A DNA stretch of 38,146 bases from Rickettsia typhi (GTDB taxonomy: Bacteria; Pseudomonadota; Alphaproteobacteria; Rickettsiales; Deianiraeaceae), in assembly GCA_945889175.1 (NCBI GenBank), contig CAMDBF010000007.1, forward strand, positions 1-38,146, given 5' to 3'. Numbering within the stretch: the stretch's first letter is position 1; each line of letters opens with the position of its first letter. Of this stretch, positions 9,839-19,155 are shown piece by piece. The position numbers and the translations under genes were made by a program. Below the pieces are notes generated by a model, which searched no databases, had not been told where the DNA came from, and worked only from the letters and a program-made list of their open reading frames with translations.

Positions 9839-11230
9839 ATGAAATACATAAGCTTCTTCTTTGAGAACTATCAGGGAATTCAGCAAAAAATTGATTTTAT
9901 CTTAAGTAAAGATAATATAAATACTATTATCGGTAATAATGAAAGTGGTAAAACCACAATTTTAAAAGGTATTCGTTTAGTATATGATTTAATACAAGGC
10001 TTAGAATTGCAAAACGGAAAACTGGCTGGAATACGACCAAAATCATCCGCCTTTACAGGTAAAATTACACTTGGTGCTAAATTGCAATTTAACCCTACAG
10101 AGATTGAGCGAATTACGTCTAGTAAGGGCAAGAGGTCAAATAATGAACTACAAGAAAAAATTCAAGATAACGACAATATAGTATCAATAGAGTATTCTTT
10201 TGATTTCATAAACAATCAAAATAGAGATAAAAGTATTACAATGAAAATTGGCGAATCTATTTACAATGATAAAATTCATTATGGGAATATTTTGAATGTA
10301 ATAAAAGAATCGTGTCCTCGTGTTGAGATTTACGATGATTTTGAATTTGAGGTGCCAGCATGGATTGATTATAATAACAACAACCAAAATAGTATCGATA
10401 CTATAAATAAGTCACCAAATAAAAAAGAAATAGATTGGCGAAAAATATTTGATAATTTGTTAATAGAGTCAGCAAATTTCAAAGGAGGTAATATTACTTT
10501 CGATTCTCACATCGTTAAATGGCTAGATGAAAATCCAGGAGACCAAGACAGTATAGACCAAAGACTTGCAGGGATTAATAAATATTTAAATACAGTTATT
10601 ACAAAAGATTGGGAAGATATAACTGAAAGCGATATTACTATAAAAGAATTTAGAATCAATCCTGTATCAACACATGCAAATCGTTATGAATTAAAAGTAA
10701 TATCAAAAAATGGTAATTCTTTTAGCATAACAGAGCGTAGTAAGGGATGTAGGTGGTTTTTCTGTTTTAAAGTAGTAACTGAAATCTCAAAACACCAAAA
10801 TAAGCAAGGCACATTATTTTTACTTGATGAACCAGCGTCAAATTTACATATTCATCCACAAATAAAAATTTTAAATAGTCTTGAAAAGATTGTTGGAAAC
10901 AATACAAGTGTTATATATTCTACGCACTCACCATCATTAATACAATGTGAAAATATTGATAATATTTATGTGGTAAAAAACACATTGCTTGAAAACGATA
11001 GCAATAATATAAAATTAACAAAGTTAAGCGAATACAAGCATGATGGTAAATGTAGCTCAATTGAGCCATTTATAATGTCTATGATTGCAAAGAGTATCAA
11101 GAAAGATAATAAGTTTGACATGGTCAAATTAAAACAAATTTTTCAAACTGTAAGTAATGGTTTTCTTGGTGGATTTGGCAAGAAAGGTGCTGATGCTGCT
11201 TGGGATTCTATAAGTAACATTCTCTCGTAA
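9839..11230 (+). CDS. AAA/RecF/OLD-like ATPase, stand-alone
   Basis: Walker A 'TIIGNNESGKTTILKGIRLVYD'; signature-like 'ITERSKGCRWFFCFKVV'; Walker B and switch 'GTLFLLDEPASNLHIHPQIKILNSLEKIVGNNTSVIYSTHSPSLI'. No TOPRIM domain recognised in the C-terminus. Confidence 0.75.
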   Translation: MKYISFFFENYQGIQQKIDFILSKDNINTIIGNNESGKTTILKGIRLVYDLIQGLELQNGKLAGIRPKSSAFTGKITLGAKLQFNPTEIERITSSKGKRSNNELQEKIQDNDNIVSIEYSFDFINNQNRDKSITMKIGESIYNDKIHYGNILNVIKESCPRVEIYDDFEFEVPAWIDYNNNNQNSIDTINKSPNKKEIDWRKIFDNLLIESANFKGGNITFDSHIVKWLDENPGDQDSIDQRLAGINKYLNTVITKDWEDITESDITIKEFRINPVSTHANRYELKVISKNGNSFSITERSKGCRWFFCFKVVTEISKHQNKQGTLFLLDEPASNLHIHPQIKILNSLEKIVGNNTSVIYSTHSPSLIQCENIDNIYVVKNTLLENDSNNIKLTKLSEYKHDGKCSSIEPFIMSMIAKSIKKDNKFDMVKLKQIFQTVSNGFLGGFGKKGADAAWDSISNILS

Positions 11231-11481
11231 GCTTAAGCAATCAAGCACCAAGTTCATAGTAATTACACTATATTAATTAGATTGTGCATTTGTATTGTTA
11301 CGATGTCAGGCGACAATTACGAATAATTTCAAAATTTATCTTGCATTTAAAAGAGATTAGTTTAAATTTTGATATTATTGTAATAATAAAGGTAAAAATC
11401 TTGCCAATTATTATTAAAGCTGTTAAGATACAACTCCCTTATATTTGCTAGCAATTTAATCTTTCACATTTCATTACCAAT

Positions 11482-12468
11482 ATGATAATTACCGCAAGGG
11501 CACCATTTCGTATATCGTTTTTTGGTGGCGGAACCGATTATGATGCATGGTATAATGAGCACGGCGGCGAGGTTATTTCGACAACGATTGATAAATATTG
11601 CTACATAAGTATTAGAAAAATAGATGCATTTTTTGATTACAAATATCGCCTTTCGTGGCGAAAGATTGAAGAATGCTCTGGTATAAAAGACATAGATCAT
11701 AAAACGATAAAAGAGATATTTAGGATGTATGAAATATCTAATATATCACTGCATCACGATGCCGACATACCCGGTAGAAGCGGCATAGGTTCTAGCTCTG
11801 CATTTACTGTTTGCCTTTTAAAGGCGATATCTGAGATGCAAAAACTAAATTATTCAAAGCACGAAATAGCTCAAAAAGCCATATCAATTGAAAAATTTGT
11901 TTTAAAGGAAAATATAGGCCTGCAGGATCAAATTGCAACTAGCTACGGCGGATTTAATAAGATTACAATCAACAAGGATGCTAGCTTTAATGTTGACAAA
12001 ATTAAATTAAGTAAAAGTGCATCTAATGAACTAAATAATCATATGATGCTAATATTTACAGGTAAGCAGCGTATATCTCATGATATAGCAGGCATTCAGA
12101 TTAGTGAAATAAAAAATAAACAAAAAGAACTACATGAAATCTCAAGCATTACAAAAGATGCTTATAAGATGCTGACAACAAACATTATATCGGTTGAAGA
12201 TTTTGCTCGCTTACTTGATGCCTCTTGGAAAATTAAAAAATGCCTAACCGATAAGATTTCCAACGATACAATTGACGAGATATACAAGACTGCAATTGCA
12301 AATGGTGCCATGGGTGGCAAGCTTTTAGGTGCTGGGTCGGCAGGATTTATGTTATTTTTTGCAAAGCCAGAGTATCAAGAACAAATTGCAAAGGCTCTTG
12401 GACTACTTCATGTGCATTTTAAGTTTGAAGATTCTGGAGTCCAAGTTTGTCATACGGTTTTTAATTAA
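11482..12468 (+). CDS. hddA: GHMP-family D-glycero-D-manno-heptose 7-phosphate kinase
   Basis: 'MIITARAPFRISFFGGGTDYDAWYNEHGGEVISTTIDKYCYI', GHMP loop 'DIPGRSGIGSSSAFTVCLLKAI', 'GAMGGKLLGAGSAGFMLFF'. Confidence 0.88.
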   Translation: MIITARAPFRISFFGGGTDYDAWYNEHGGEVISTTIDKYCYISIRKIDAFFDYKYRLSWRKIEECSGIKDIDHKTIKEIFRMYEISNISLHHDADIPGRSGIGSSSAFTVCLLKAISEMQKLNYSKHEIAQKAISIEKFVLKENIGLQDQIATSYGGFNKITINKDASFNVDKIKLSKSASNELNNHMMLIFTGKQRISHDIAGIQISEIKNKQKELHEISSITKDAYKMLTTNIISVEDFARLLDASWKIKKCLTDKISNDTIDEIYKTAIANGAMGGKLLGAGSAGFMLFFAKPEYQEQIAKALGLLHVHFKFEDSGVQVCHTVFN

Positions 12469-12476
12469 ACAAACCC

Positions 12477-13757
12477 TTAATTTAAATCCTTAAGTTCATC
12501 TTGTGTATTTTGAACTAAAATATAGCCTTGATTATCTATAAAATCGCTAATCTCTACATTACCGCTTAAAAGCATTATATCAAGATAGAAATCTATGTAG
12601 TTATACTGAGCATCAAGGACGGCGAAAAATAAATCGTAACTTTGCATGTCAAATTCGATGTAATTTAAAAACTCAATTGTATCACGCAAAAAGTTAGCAT
12701 CTGCCTCCTTTAAATTTTTTAACCCTTGACTAATCTTGCTAATTGGTATGATGTTTAATACATCTTTTTGTTGGCTGTATAAAATAAAAAGGCTTTTAAG
12801 ATTATTTTGTAGTACCTTAATATCAAAATTATACTTGGTTTGGCTTGAAATTTGTAAAGTTTTAAGCCCTGCAATCTTTGATTTGTTTTGGTTAAATAAA
12901 GGCACCGAAGCTCCAAGGGTAAAGCTTTGTGTTGCTGTATTTTGATTTGTAGTTTGATTTACTCTTGAAAGTCCAAAAATGAGATCTGGCATTGTTTCAA
13001 TTTTTGCGAGATTTAGCTGAGATTTAATTTGCTCCATTTCGTTTTTAGCAATATTTAGTTCTGGATTAAGAGTTATCGCTTGCTCTTTTATTTTGTCGAT
13101 GTTTATAATGTGTGGGTTTGTAAAAAATGGCAATTGAATAATTGCATTAGCTATATCAATATCTAAAAACAAATTAAGCTCATTCCAAGCCATTCTCTCC
13201 TGAGCCTCAAGCTCTATAAGCTGCCTTGCTACAAGGGACAATCTGGTTTCGACAATATGTTTTTGTACTTTTTTTTGCGGAGAAGCAAAGATTCTGCTAT
13301 TTATATATGTTTGTAAGTTCTTGAATCTTTGAATTCTAAGCTCGGCAAGAGCGTGTTTTTTAAATAAAATAATATAGCGATACATTCTTCTAATAACCTC
13401 CGCTTTAACTTCAAGACTTGTTCTAACGGCTTGTTGCCCAGCAATCTTAGCATCGTAATTTGCAATATTATATGCTTTTTGTCTTTTGGAATAAAAGGCA
13501 ATTTCTTGTTCAATTTCTTCTTTTTTTTCATCGCCAAAAGTTGTTTTTATTTTAGGGTTAAAAAAAGCCTTTTGCTGCAATGCAATCTGCTCTTTACCCT
13601 TTGTTTTTTGGCTAGCGGAGGCTATGTAGCCGTTGTTTTTTGTTGCAATTTCAAGAGCTGTTGCTATATCAATAACTTGTTGACCAAAAGAGATATGAAG
13701 GCAACAAACAATTGCAATACAAAATGATGTAAGGGTTTTAAGTAAAATCGCACTCAT
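12477..13757 (-). CDS. TolC/CzcC-like outer membrane efflux protein
   Basis: Signal-like N-terminus, 'VIDIATALEIATKNNGYIASASQKTKG', long helical repeat, 'TLGASVPLFNQNKSKIAGLKT'. Confidence 0.75.
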   Translation of the reverse strand: MSAILLKTLTSFCIAIVCCLHISFGQQVIDIATALEIATKNNGYIASASQKTKGKEQIALQQKAFFNPKIKTTFGDEKKEEIEQEIAFYSKRQKAYNIANYDAKIAGQQAVRTSLEVKAEVIRRMYRYIILFKKHALAELRIQRFKNLQTYINSRIFASPQKKVQKHIVETRLSLVARQLIELEAQERMAWNELNLFLDIDIANAIIQLPFFTNPHIINIDKIKEQAITLNPELNIAKNEMEQIKSQLNLAKIETMPDLIFGLSRVNQTTNQNTATQSFTLGASVPLFNQNKSKIAGLKTLQISSQTKYNFDIKVLQNNLKSLFILYSQQKDVLNIIPISKISQGLKNLKEADANFLRDTIEFLNYIEFDMQSYDLFFAVLDAQYNYIDFYLDIMLLSGNVEISDFIDNQGYILVQNTQDELKDLN

Positions 13758-13771
13758 AACCCATTTTTATA

Positions 13772-14659
13772 TTAGTTGTTGACAGTCTCGTGAAAAGCCT
13801 TAACTAAATTTTGTGTAATTTGATGTGGCTTGTAGTCGTAGCTTACATTGTGCATGTTTATGTGTTTTACCCTTGTAATTTCGGCAGCAGTGCCTGTTAA
13901 AAAAACATCGCTTGCTTTAGATAATTCTTCTGGCAGGATATGTCTTTCAACCACGGTGTAGCCAAGTTGTTTTGCAAGCTCTATAACGGTTAGTCTTGTA
14001 ATACCGTTTAAGAAGGAATCAGCAACTGGAGTGTGAATTTGACCATCTATAATCAAAAATATATTAGCACCAGTGAACTCAGCTATGTAGCCTCTGTAGT
14101 CAAGCATAAGAGCATCATCGTAGCCTTTGTTGTGTGCGTTTCGCTTGCTTATTGTGCAAATCATGTAGAGCCCTGCGGCTTTTGACGCCGATGGTGCTGT
14201 TTCGGGTGATGGTCTTTTGTAATCAGCAAGAATTGTTCTAATCCCCTCAAGTTTAGCTTCGGCTGTAAAATAGTTACCCATCTCCCAAGCGGCAACCGCA
14301 ACATTAACCGAAAGTTCCGGAATGTATATTTTTAAAGTTTCGCCGCCAAGCCAAGCAACGGGTCTTAAATAAGCATTTGTAAGATTGTTTTTTTTGCAAG
14401 CCTCAATACAAACTTCATCAAGTTCTTCAGCTTCATATGGTATTGTAAAGCCTAAAAGTTCCGCTGATTTTTTAAATCTAATATTATGCTCTCTATTTTT
14501 AAAAACCTTACCATTGTACATCCTAACCCCTTCAAAAACTGAGGATCCATAGTGCAAACCGTGAGTTAGTAAGTGAACCTGAGCTGACTTCCACTCTATC
14601 CACTTGCCGTTCATCCAAATAAATCCATCTCTTTGTGTTAATGGTAAAAGTGCAGACAT
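13772..14659 (-). CDS. ilvE: Branched-chain amino acid aminotransferase
   Basis: 'WMNGKWIEWKSAQVHLLTHGLHYGSSVFEGVRMYNG', 'ASKAAGLYMICTISKRNAHNKGYDDALMLDYRGYIAEFTGANIFLI', 'FLTGTAAEITRV'. Confidence 0.93.
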   Translation of the reverse strand: MSALLPLTQRDGFIWMNGKWIEWKSAQVHLLTHGLHYGSSVFEGVRMYNGKVFKNREHNIRFKKSAELLGFTIPYEAEELDEVCIEACKKNNLTNAYLRPVAWLGGETLKIYIPELSVNVAVAAWEMGNYFTAEAKLEGIRTILADYKRPSPETAPSASKAAGLYMICTISKRNAHNKGYDDALMLDYRGYIAEFTGANIFLIIDGQIHTPVADSFLNGITRLTVIELAKQLGYTVVERHILPEELSKASDVFLTGTAAEITRVKHINMHNVSYDYKPHQITQNLVKAFHETVNN

Positions 14660-14689
14660 AATTTAATTACATTAAAAACAATAATTATT

Positions 14690-15211
14690 TTAAATATTTT
14701 TAGGAGCAAGTAGACAAGAAACACTCGACTGAGTAGCATTAATAGCGGAGCTCATTTTTACATTAATATATTCTTCGCAATCCTTTTGTATCTTAGCAAC
14801 GAGTTGTTTTGAAATTTCAACATGCTGGCGTTCACGCCCCTTCATTTTAATTAAAACATTAACTTTTGCACCCTCGGTTAAAAAAGTTTTGATTCTTTTA
14901 AGTTTAACCTCGTAGTCCTCAGTACCTATTGCTGGAGTAAAGTGGATCTCTTTTGTTTCGTTGGTTTTTTTTGTTGCGGACTTCTTTTTTTGCTTTTCGG
15001 TATTGTACAAGAATTTTCCGTAATTCATTATTTTGCAAACTGGCACATCTCTGTGGGCAACCTCAACAAGATCCATGTCTTGGGATTCGGCTAGCTCTAT
15101 TGCGTCATGCAAAGACATCTGGGTAAGTTCGCCTGTTGCAACATCTATAACATTAACATTTGCAGCCTTTATTTGATAATTAATGCTTGGCTGTTTTTTT
15201 AAATCGCTCAT
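14690..15211 (-). CDS. infC: Translation initiation factor IF-3
   Basis: 'INYQIKAANVNVID', 'LAESQDMDLVEVAHRDVPVCKIMNYGKFLY', 'IHFTPAIGTEDYEVKLKRIKTFL'. Starts with ATG here. Confidence 0.93.
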   Translation of the reverse strand: MSDLKKQPSINYQIKAANVNVIDVATGELTQMSLHDAIELAESQDMDLVEVAHRDVPVCKIMNYGKFLYNTEKQKKKSATKKTNETKEIHFTPAIGTEDYEVKLKRIKTFLTEGAKVNVLIKMKGRERQHVEISKQLVAKIQKDCEEYINVKMSSAINATQSSVSCLLAPKNI

Positions 15212-15347
15212 CTAAAATAATAACTACTAAAGTTAAACAAAAAATCTATATAAATAATCATATTTCAAAAAATATATAATTGCAAGTATTTTAAGCTTTA
15301 TAATATGCAATTAGATATGAAAAAATATTAAGTCAAATATTTTTAAA

Positions 15348-16520
15348 TTAAAGCTTAATTAGAGCTTGTACTATGTTATCAATTTGCTCTTTAAATGCCG
15401 TAAAAGACTCCACCCAATTGACCTGAGCAAAGGCATGACCTTTATTTTTTTCGTTTGGATATTCTGCTGATATGAGGTTGGTGAGCATTGAAGTTGGAAC
15501 ACTAGATTTTTGGGACAGGCTTAACAGCTCGCCAGCAAAGGCATAGCATGTTTGTATGATAAAAGGTGTAACTGAGGTTCCGTATCTTGGACTGTTTGGA
15601 TTCAAAAAGAGCTCTTTAAATTTATCCTCATTAATTGCACCTTGCAATCCATAAGAATAATCTCTATTAAAATCTTTAACAGCATTGTTTAAAGTGTCTG
15701 ACCAGATTTGTACATGATCAGCTCCATCGTTTTTTTCTGCTCTATTTTCCATTCTACGAGCTTGCACTATTGCAACACCTAAAAATACAGGTTTTTTAAA
15801 GCCATCCTGATTAAAATTAGCCATATAGCTTTTTAAAAGATTTTGCCAATTTACAAAGATATTTTGTAAATTTTGCACAGCTTGCAATGAGAAAAAACTT
15901 GGATTAGCAGGAACGATAAAATAATCTGAGGACATTAGTAATAATGCATTAATAATACTTGTTGCACTTGGCGATGTATCAATTAATACAAAATCATAGT
16001 TTTGGGCAAGTTTTTTTAATCTTTTTTGTATAAGAGTTGGATCTATCAAGCTATTATTCGTTGTAATACCGTTATATAAATCTATTTCAACTTCGGCAAT
16101 TTTATTTCCAATGTTGCTAGGCATAAGCTTCAGCATGCCACCTGCGTCAAAATTAAGAGTGTCTCCTTTTTTTATAGATATTGGGTTGCAGTTACTTTTG
16201 CGATGAGAATGTTTGTATTTATATATATATTCTTTTTTGTATAATTTTATATCTTTTGTGTTTTGTGTAATTGCGTTTCTTAAAAACTCGCTTAGAGTTG
16301 TATTGTTATGCAAAAAATCTCTCCATTCTTGGCTATTGTCATAACTATATTCAATTTTATCCGAGAGACCAAAAACACTTGAGGTTAAATTCATCTGATA
16401 ATCACCGTCAATAAGCAAAACTTTTTTACCCTTTGATGCCAGCGTAAAACCTAAGTTATACACTAGAGTTGTTTTACCAACACCACCTTTATGATTAAAG
16501 AAGCTAATAATTTTACCCAT
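15348..16520 (-). CDS. ParA/MinD-like ATPase, divergent, function unknown
   Basis: 'GKIISFFNHKGGVGKTTLVYNLGFTLASKGKKVLLIDGDYQMNLT' deviant Walker A; 'YDFVLIDTSPSATSIINALLLMSSDYFIVPANPSFFSLQAV'. Larger than canonical ParA with a ~60-residue hydrophilic insertion. Confidence 0.8.
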   Translation of the reverse strand: MGKIISFFNHKGGVGKTTLVYNLGFTLASKGKKVLLIDGDYQMNLTSSVFGLSDKIEYSYDNSQEWRDFLHNNTTLSEFLRNAITQNTKDIKLYKKEYIYKYKHSHRKSNCNPISIKKGDTLNFDAGGMLKLMPSNIGNKIAEVEIDLYNGITTNNSLIDPTLIQKRLKKLAQNYDFVLIDTSPSATSIINALLLMSSDYFIVPANPSFFSLQAVQNLQNIFVNWQNLLKSYMANFNQDGFKKPVFLGVAIVQARRMENRAEKNDGADHVQIWSDTLNNAVKDFNRDYSYGLQGAINEDKFKELFLNPNSPRYGTSVTPFIIQTCYAFAGELLSLSQKSSVPTSMLTNLISAEYPNEKNKGHAFAQVNWVESFTAFKEQIDNIVQALIKL

Positions 16521-16753
16521 ATGGCATTTAATAAATTTTTTGTCAAAATGTAAAATAATCTAAACAAATTGTCAAACAAAATAATTCTAAATAACCCCCT
16601 TTAAAATACCTACTCTGGAGTTTATAAAAATCTTTTTTATTCAATAAGTTTCAAGAGATGTGTTTTAATTTTAAGAGATTTATTTGCATTTTAATAAAAG
16701 TAAAATAGAACTTGTTATAAATAATTTTTGGTATATTTTTTTGAGTATTATAT

Positions 16754-17284
16754 ATGTCAAGTAAGGTTACAAAACTAGGTTGTGGTAAAAACTTTCCAGA
16801 GGCTTTTAATGTAGTTATTGAGGTTGAGGCAAACGCCTTGCCTGTAAAATACGAATACGATAAAGACAGTGATTTTATGATAGTTGACAGATTTATTGCA
16901 ACCCCAATGCATTATCCTTGCAATTATGGATTTGTGCCTTGCACTTTATCTGATGACGGCGACCCAGCTGATGTTCTTGTTATATCGCCATATCCAATTA
17001 GATCTGGCTCTGCAATTGAGTGCCGTGCAGTTGGCGTTCTTATTATGGAAGATGAAAAGGGTATGGATGAAAAAATCATAGCAGTACCATCCTCGTCAAT
17101 TACAAAAATGTACGATCATATCAAGGATGTTAATGATGTAAATCCTGCTTTGTTAAATCAAATTAAGCATTTCTTTGAGCATTACAAGGATCTTGAAAAA
17201 GGTAAGTGGGTAAAAGTTAAAACTCTTGAAAATACAGAAACAGCGGTTGACCTACTAATAAAAGCTAAGGCAAATTATAAATAA
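16754..17284 (+). CDS. ppa: Inorganic pyrophosphatase
   Basis: 'FPEAFNVVIEVEANALPVKYEYDKDSDFMIVDRFIATPMHYPCNYGFVPCTLSDDGDPADVLVI'. Confidence 0.95.
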   Translation: MSSKVTKLGCGKNFPEAFNVVIEVEANALPVKYEYDKDSDFMIVDRFIATPMHYPCNYGFVPCTLSDDGDPADVLVISPYPIRSGSAIECRAVGVLIMEDEKGMDEKIIAVPSSSITKMYDHIKDVNDVNPALLNQIKHFFEHYKDLEKGKWVKVKTLENTETAVDLLIKAKANYK

Positions 17285-17300
17285 TATTTAACATTATTGC

Positions 17301-18326
17301 ATGATAGTTCTTGCAATTGAAAGCTCCTGCGATGAAACATCAATCGCAATTTGTAGCGACAACCCTGATGTTTTAAAACGCATTATATCATTAAAAACCT
17401 ATTCCCAAATTGCTGAGCATTCTGCATATGGTGGGGTAGTGCCTGAAATTGCAGCTCGTAACCATCTTGCAAAAATTACATCTCTTACACAGGCAGCACT
17501 TGATGAATCTGGACTTAGTCTTAATGATATAACTAAAATAGCAGTTACAACCTCTCCTGGGCTTATAGGGGCTTTAATTGTTGGCATATCATTTGCCAAA
17601 GGGCTTGCAATATCTCTAAACAAGCCATTAGTAAATGTTAATCACTTAGATGGGCATATTTTTACAACCTATCTTACTAACAATCTTTATAAAGATTATT
17701 ACTGTCTACTTATATCTGGGGGGCATTGCCAAACAATTGCTGTCAATAATTTTTATGATAAAAAAATTTATGGTACAACGATTGACGATTCAGTTGGTGA
17801 AGCATTTGACAAGCTTGCAAAGCTTTTGGGTCTTGGCTACCCAGGTGGTGCAAAGATTGAAAAGCTTGCTCTTAACGGCAACCAAAAAGCCTTTAGCTTT
17901 AAAATACCAATGCTAAAAACTGATGATTTTAACTTTTCATTCTCGGGGCTGAAAACTCATTTTTTAAATATAGTTGCAAAAAAAGCTAAAGAACACCTCA
18001 ATATAGCCCCAGATGAACTCAAGTACTATAAAGACCTGCATTCTAAACTTCCATCCTGTTTTATCGCTGATTTATGTGCATCGTTTCAAAGTATTGTGAG
18101 TGATATCTTGATTAACAGATGCGAGCATATGATTCTTAGTCATGGCAAAAAATTCGGCACACTAGTTATCTCTGGCGGAGTTGCTGCAAACAAATATATT
18201 AAGCAAAGATTTATTAGCGAGATTGGTGAAAAACATGATATTGAAATCATTACCCCACCACTGTATCTTTGCACGGATAACGCCGCAATGATAGCCGCCT
18301 CCTCAATTGTTGCTGACATTAGCTAG
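17301..18326 (+). CDS. tsaD: tRNA N6-adenosine threonylcarbamoyltransferase
   Basis: 'VLAIESSCDETSIAI', 'VVPEIAARNHL', 'VNHLDGHI', 'LLISGGHCQ', 'LGYPGGAKIEKLA'. Confidence 0.96.
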   Translation: MIVLAIESSCDETSIAICSDNPDVLKRIISLKTYSQIAEHSAYGGVVPEIAARNHLAKITSLTQAALDESGLSLNDITKIAVTTSPGLIGALIVGISFAKGLAISLNKPLVNVNHLDGHIFTTYLTNNLYKDYYCLLISGGHCQTIAVNNFYDKKIYGTTIDDSVGEAFDKLAKLLGLGYPGGAKIEKLALNGNQKAFSFKIPMLKTDDFNFSFSGLKTHFLNIVAKKAKEHLNIAPDELKYYKDLHSKLPSCFIADLCASFQSIVSDILINRCEHMILSHGKKFGTLVISGGVAANKYIKQRFISEIGEKHDIEIITPPLYLCTDNAAMIAASSIVADIS

Positions 18327-18392
18327 GCCTTACATAAATAGTAAAAGAACTCAAGCTTTAAAGTGAGAGTTTATAAGAGGCTTGACAAATTA

Positions 18393-19145
18393 CTAACCCC
18401 TTACATCCTTTGCATAAGATGAAGCAACTTGTTTGATTTGCTCTAAAATATTAGCATATTTTTTTGCAAAAGGGGGTTGTTTGGGCGTTAGACCGCAGAT
18501 ATCTTCAAAGACTGCAATTTGACCGCTACAATCATCACCAGCACCAATGCCTATTGTTGGTACTGATATGTTTTGAGTTACATATTTTGCGTCATCTGGG
18601 TTGCAGTTTTCAATAACAATACTAAAAACACCTGATTCTTCCAGTAGTTTTGCCTGTTCTAGCAGTAACTCCTTTGATGTTACTACTTTTTTGTAAGAGC
18701 CTATGGTTCTAATTCTTTGAGGCATTAAACCAATATGCCCCATAACGGCAATGCCCCTTTTGGTTAAAAAAGATATTGTATCGGCAACCTCTTCACATCC
18801 CTCAATTTTTACAGCATCTACCCCTGTTTGTTTAATAATTTTTGCGATATTGGCAAATGCCTGCTCCTTTGACTCTTCGTAGTAAGAAAAAGGTACATCG
18901 CAAACAACCAAAGCATTTTTACTTGCTTGTTTTACTGATTTTGCATGTTTAATTATTGTTTCAATCTCTAAAGAGTTTGTATCCTGCGAGCCGTATAGCA
19001 CCATCTCTAGAGAATCTCCAACCAAGATAATATCGCAAATACTATCAGCTGCAATTGCAAAAGGAACCGTGTAGGATGTAAGAGCTACAATCTTATTGCC
19101 ACTCTTGTAAAGTTCCTGTATTTTATTAACGGATTTAAATGACAT
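18393..19145 (-). CDS. panB: 3-methyl-2-oxobutanoate hydroxymethyltransferase
   Basis: 'KIVALTSYTVPFAIAADSICDIILVGDSLEMVLYG', 'GIAVMGHIGLMPQ', 'TIGIGAGDDCSGQIAVFEDICGL'. Start taken as 'MSFKSVNKIQELY' (ATG complement ending 19145) rather than the upstream in-frame start overlapping acnA. Confidence 0.93.
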   Translation of the reverse strand: MSFKSVNKIQELYKSGNKIVALTSYTVPFAIAADSICDIILVGDSLEMVLYGSQDTNSLEIETIIKHAKSVKQASKNALVVCDVPFSYYEESKEQAFANIAKIIKQTGVDAVKIEGCEEVADTISFLTKRGIAVMGHIGLMPQRIRTIGSYKKVVTSKELLLEQAKLLEESGVFSIVIENCNPDDAKYVTQNISVPTIGIGAGDDCSGQIAVFEDICGLTPKQPPFAKKYANILEQIKQVASSYAKDVRG

Positions 19146-19155
19146 TTTGCTATAT

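Noticed and set aside
13431-13727. Phe-rich 98-aa plus-strand ORF opposite the TolC-like gene
   Set aside because: Antisense low-complexity artefact of Lys-rich coding on the other strand.
18326-18393. Possible hairpin terminator between tsaD and panB (AACTC...GAGTT)
   Set aside because: Stem only ~5 bp with a large loop and no convincing T-tract.
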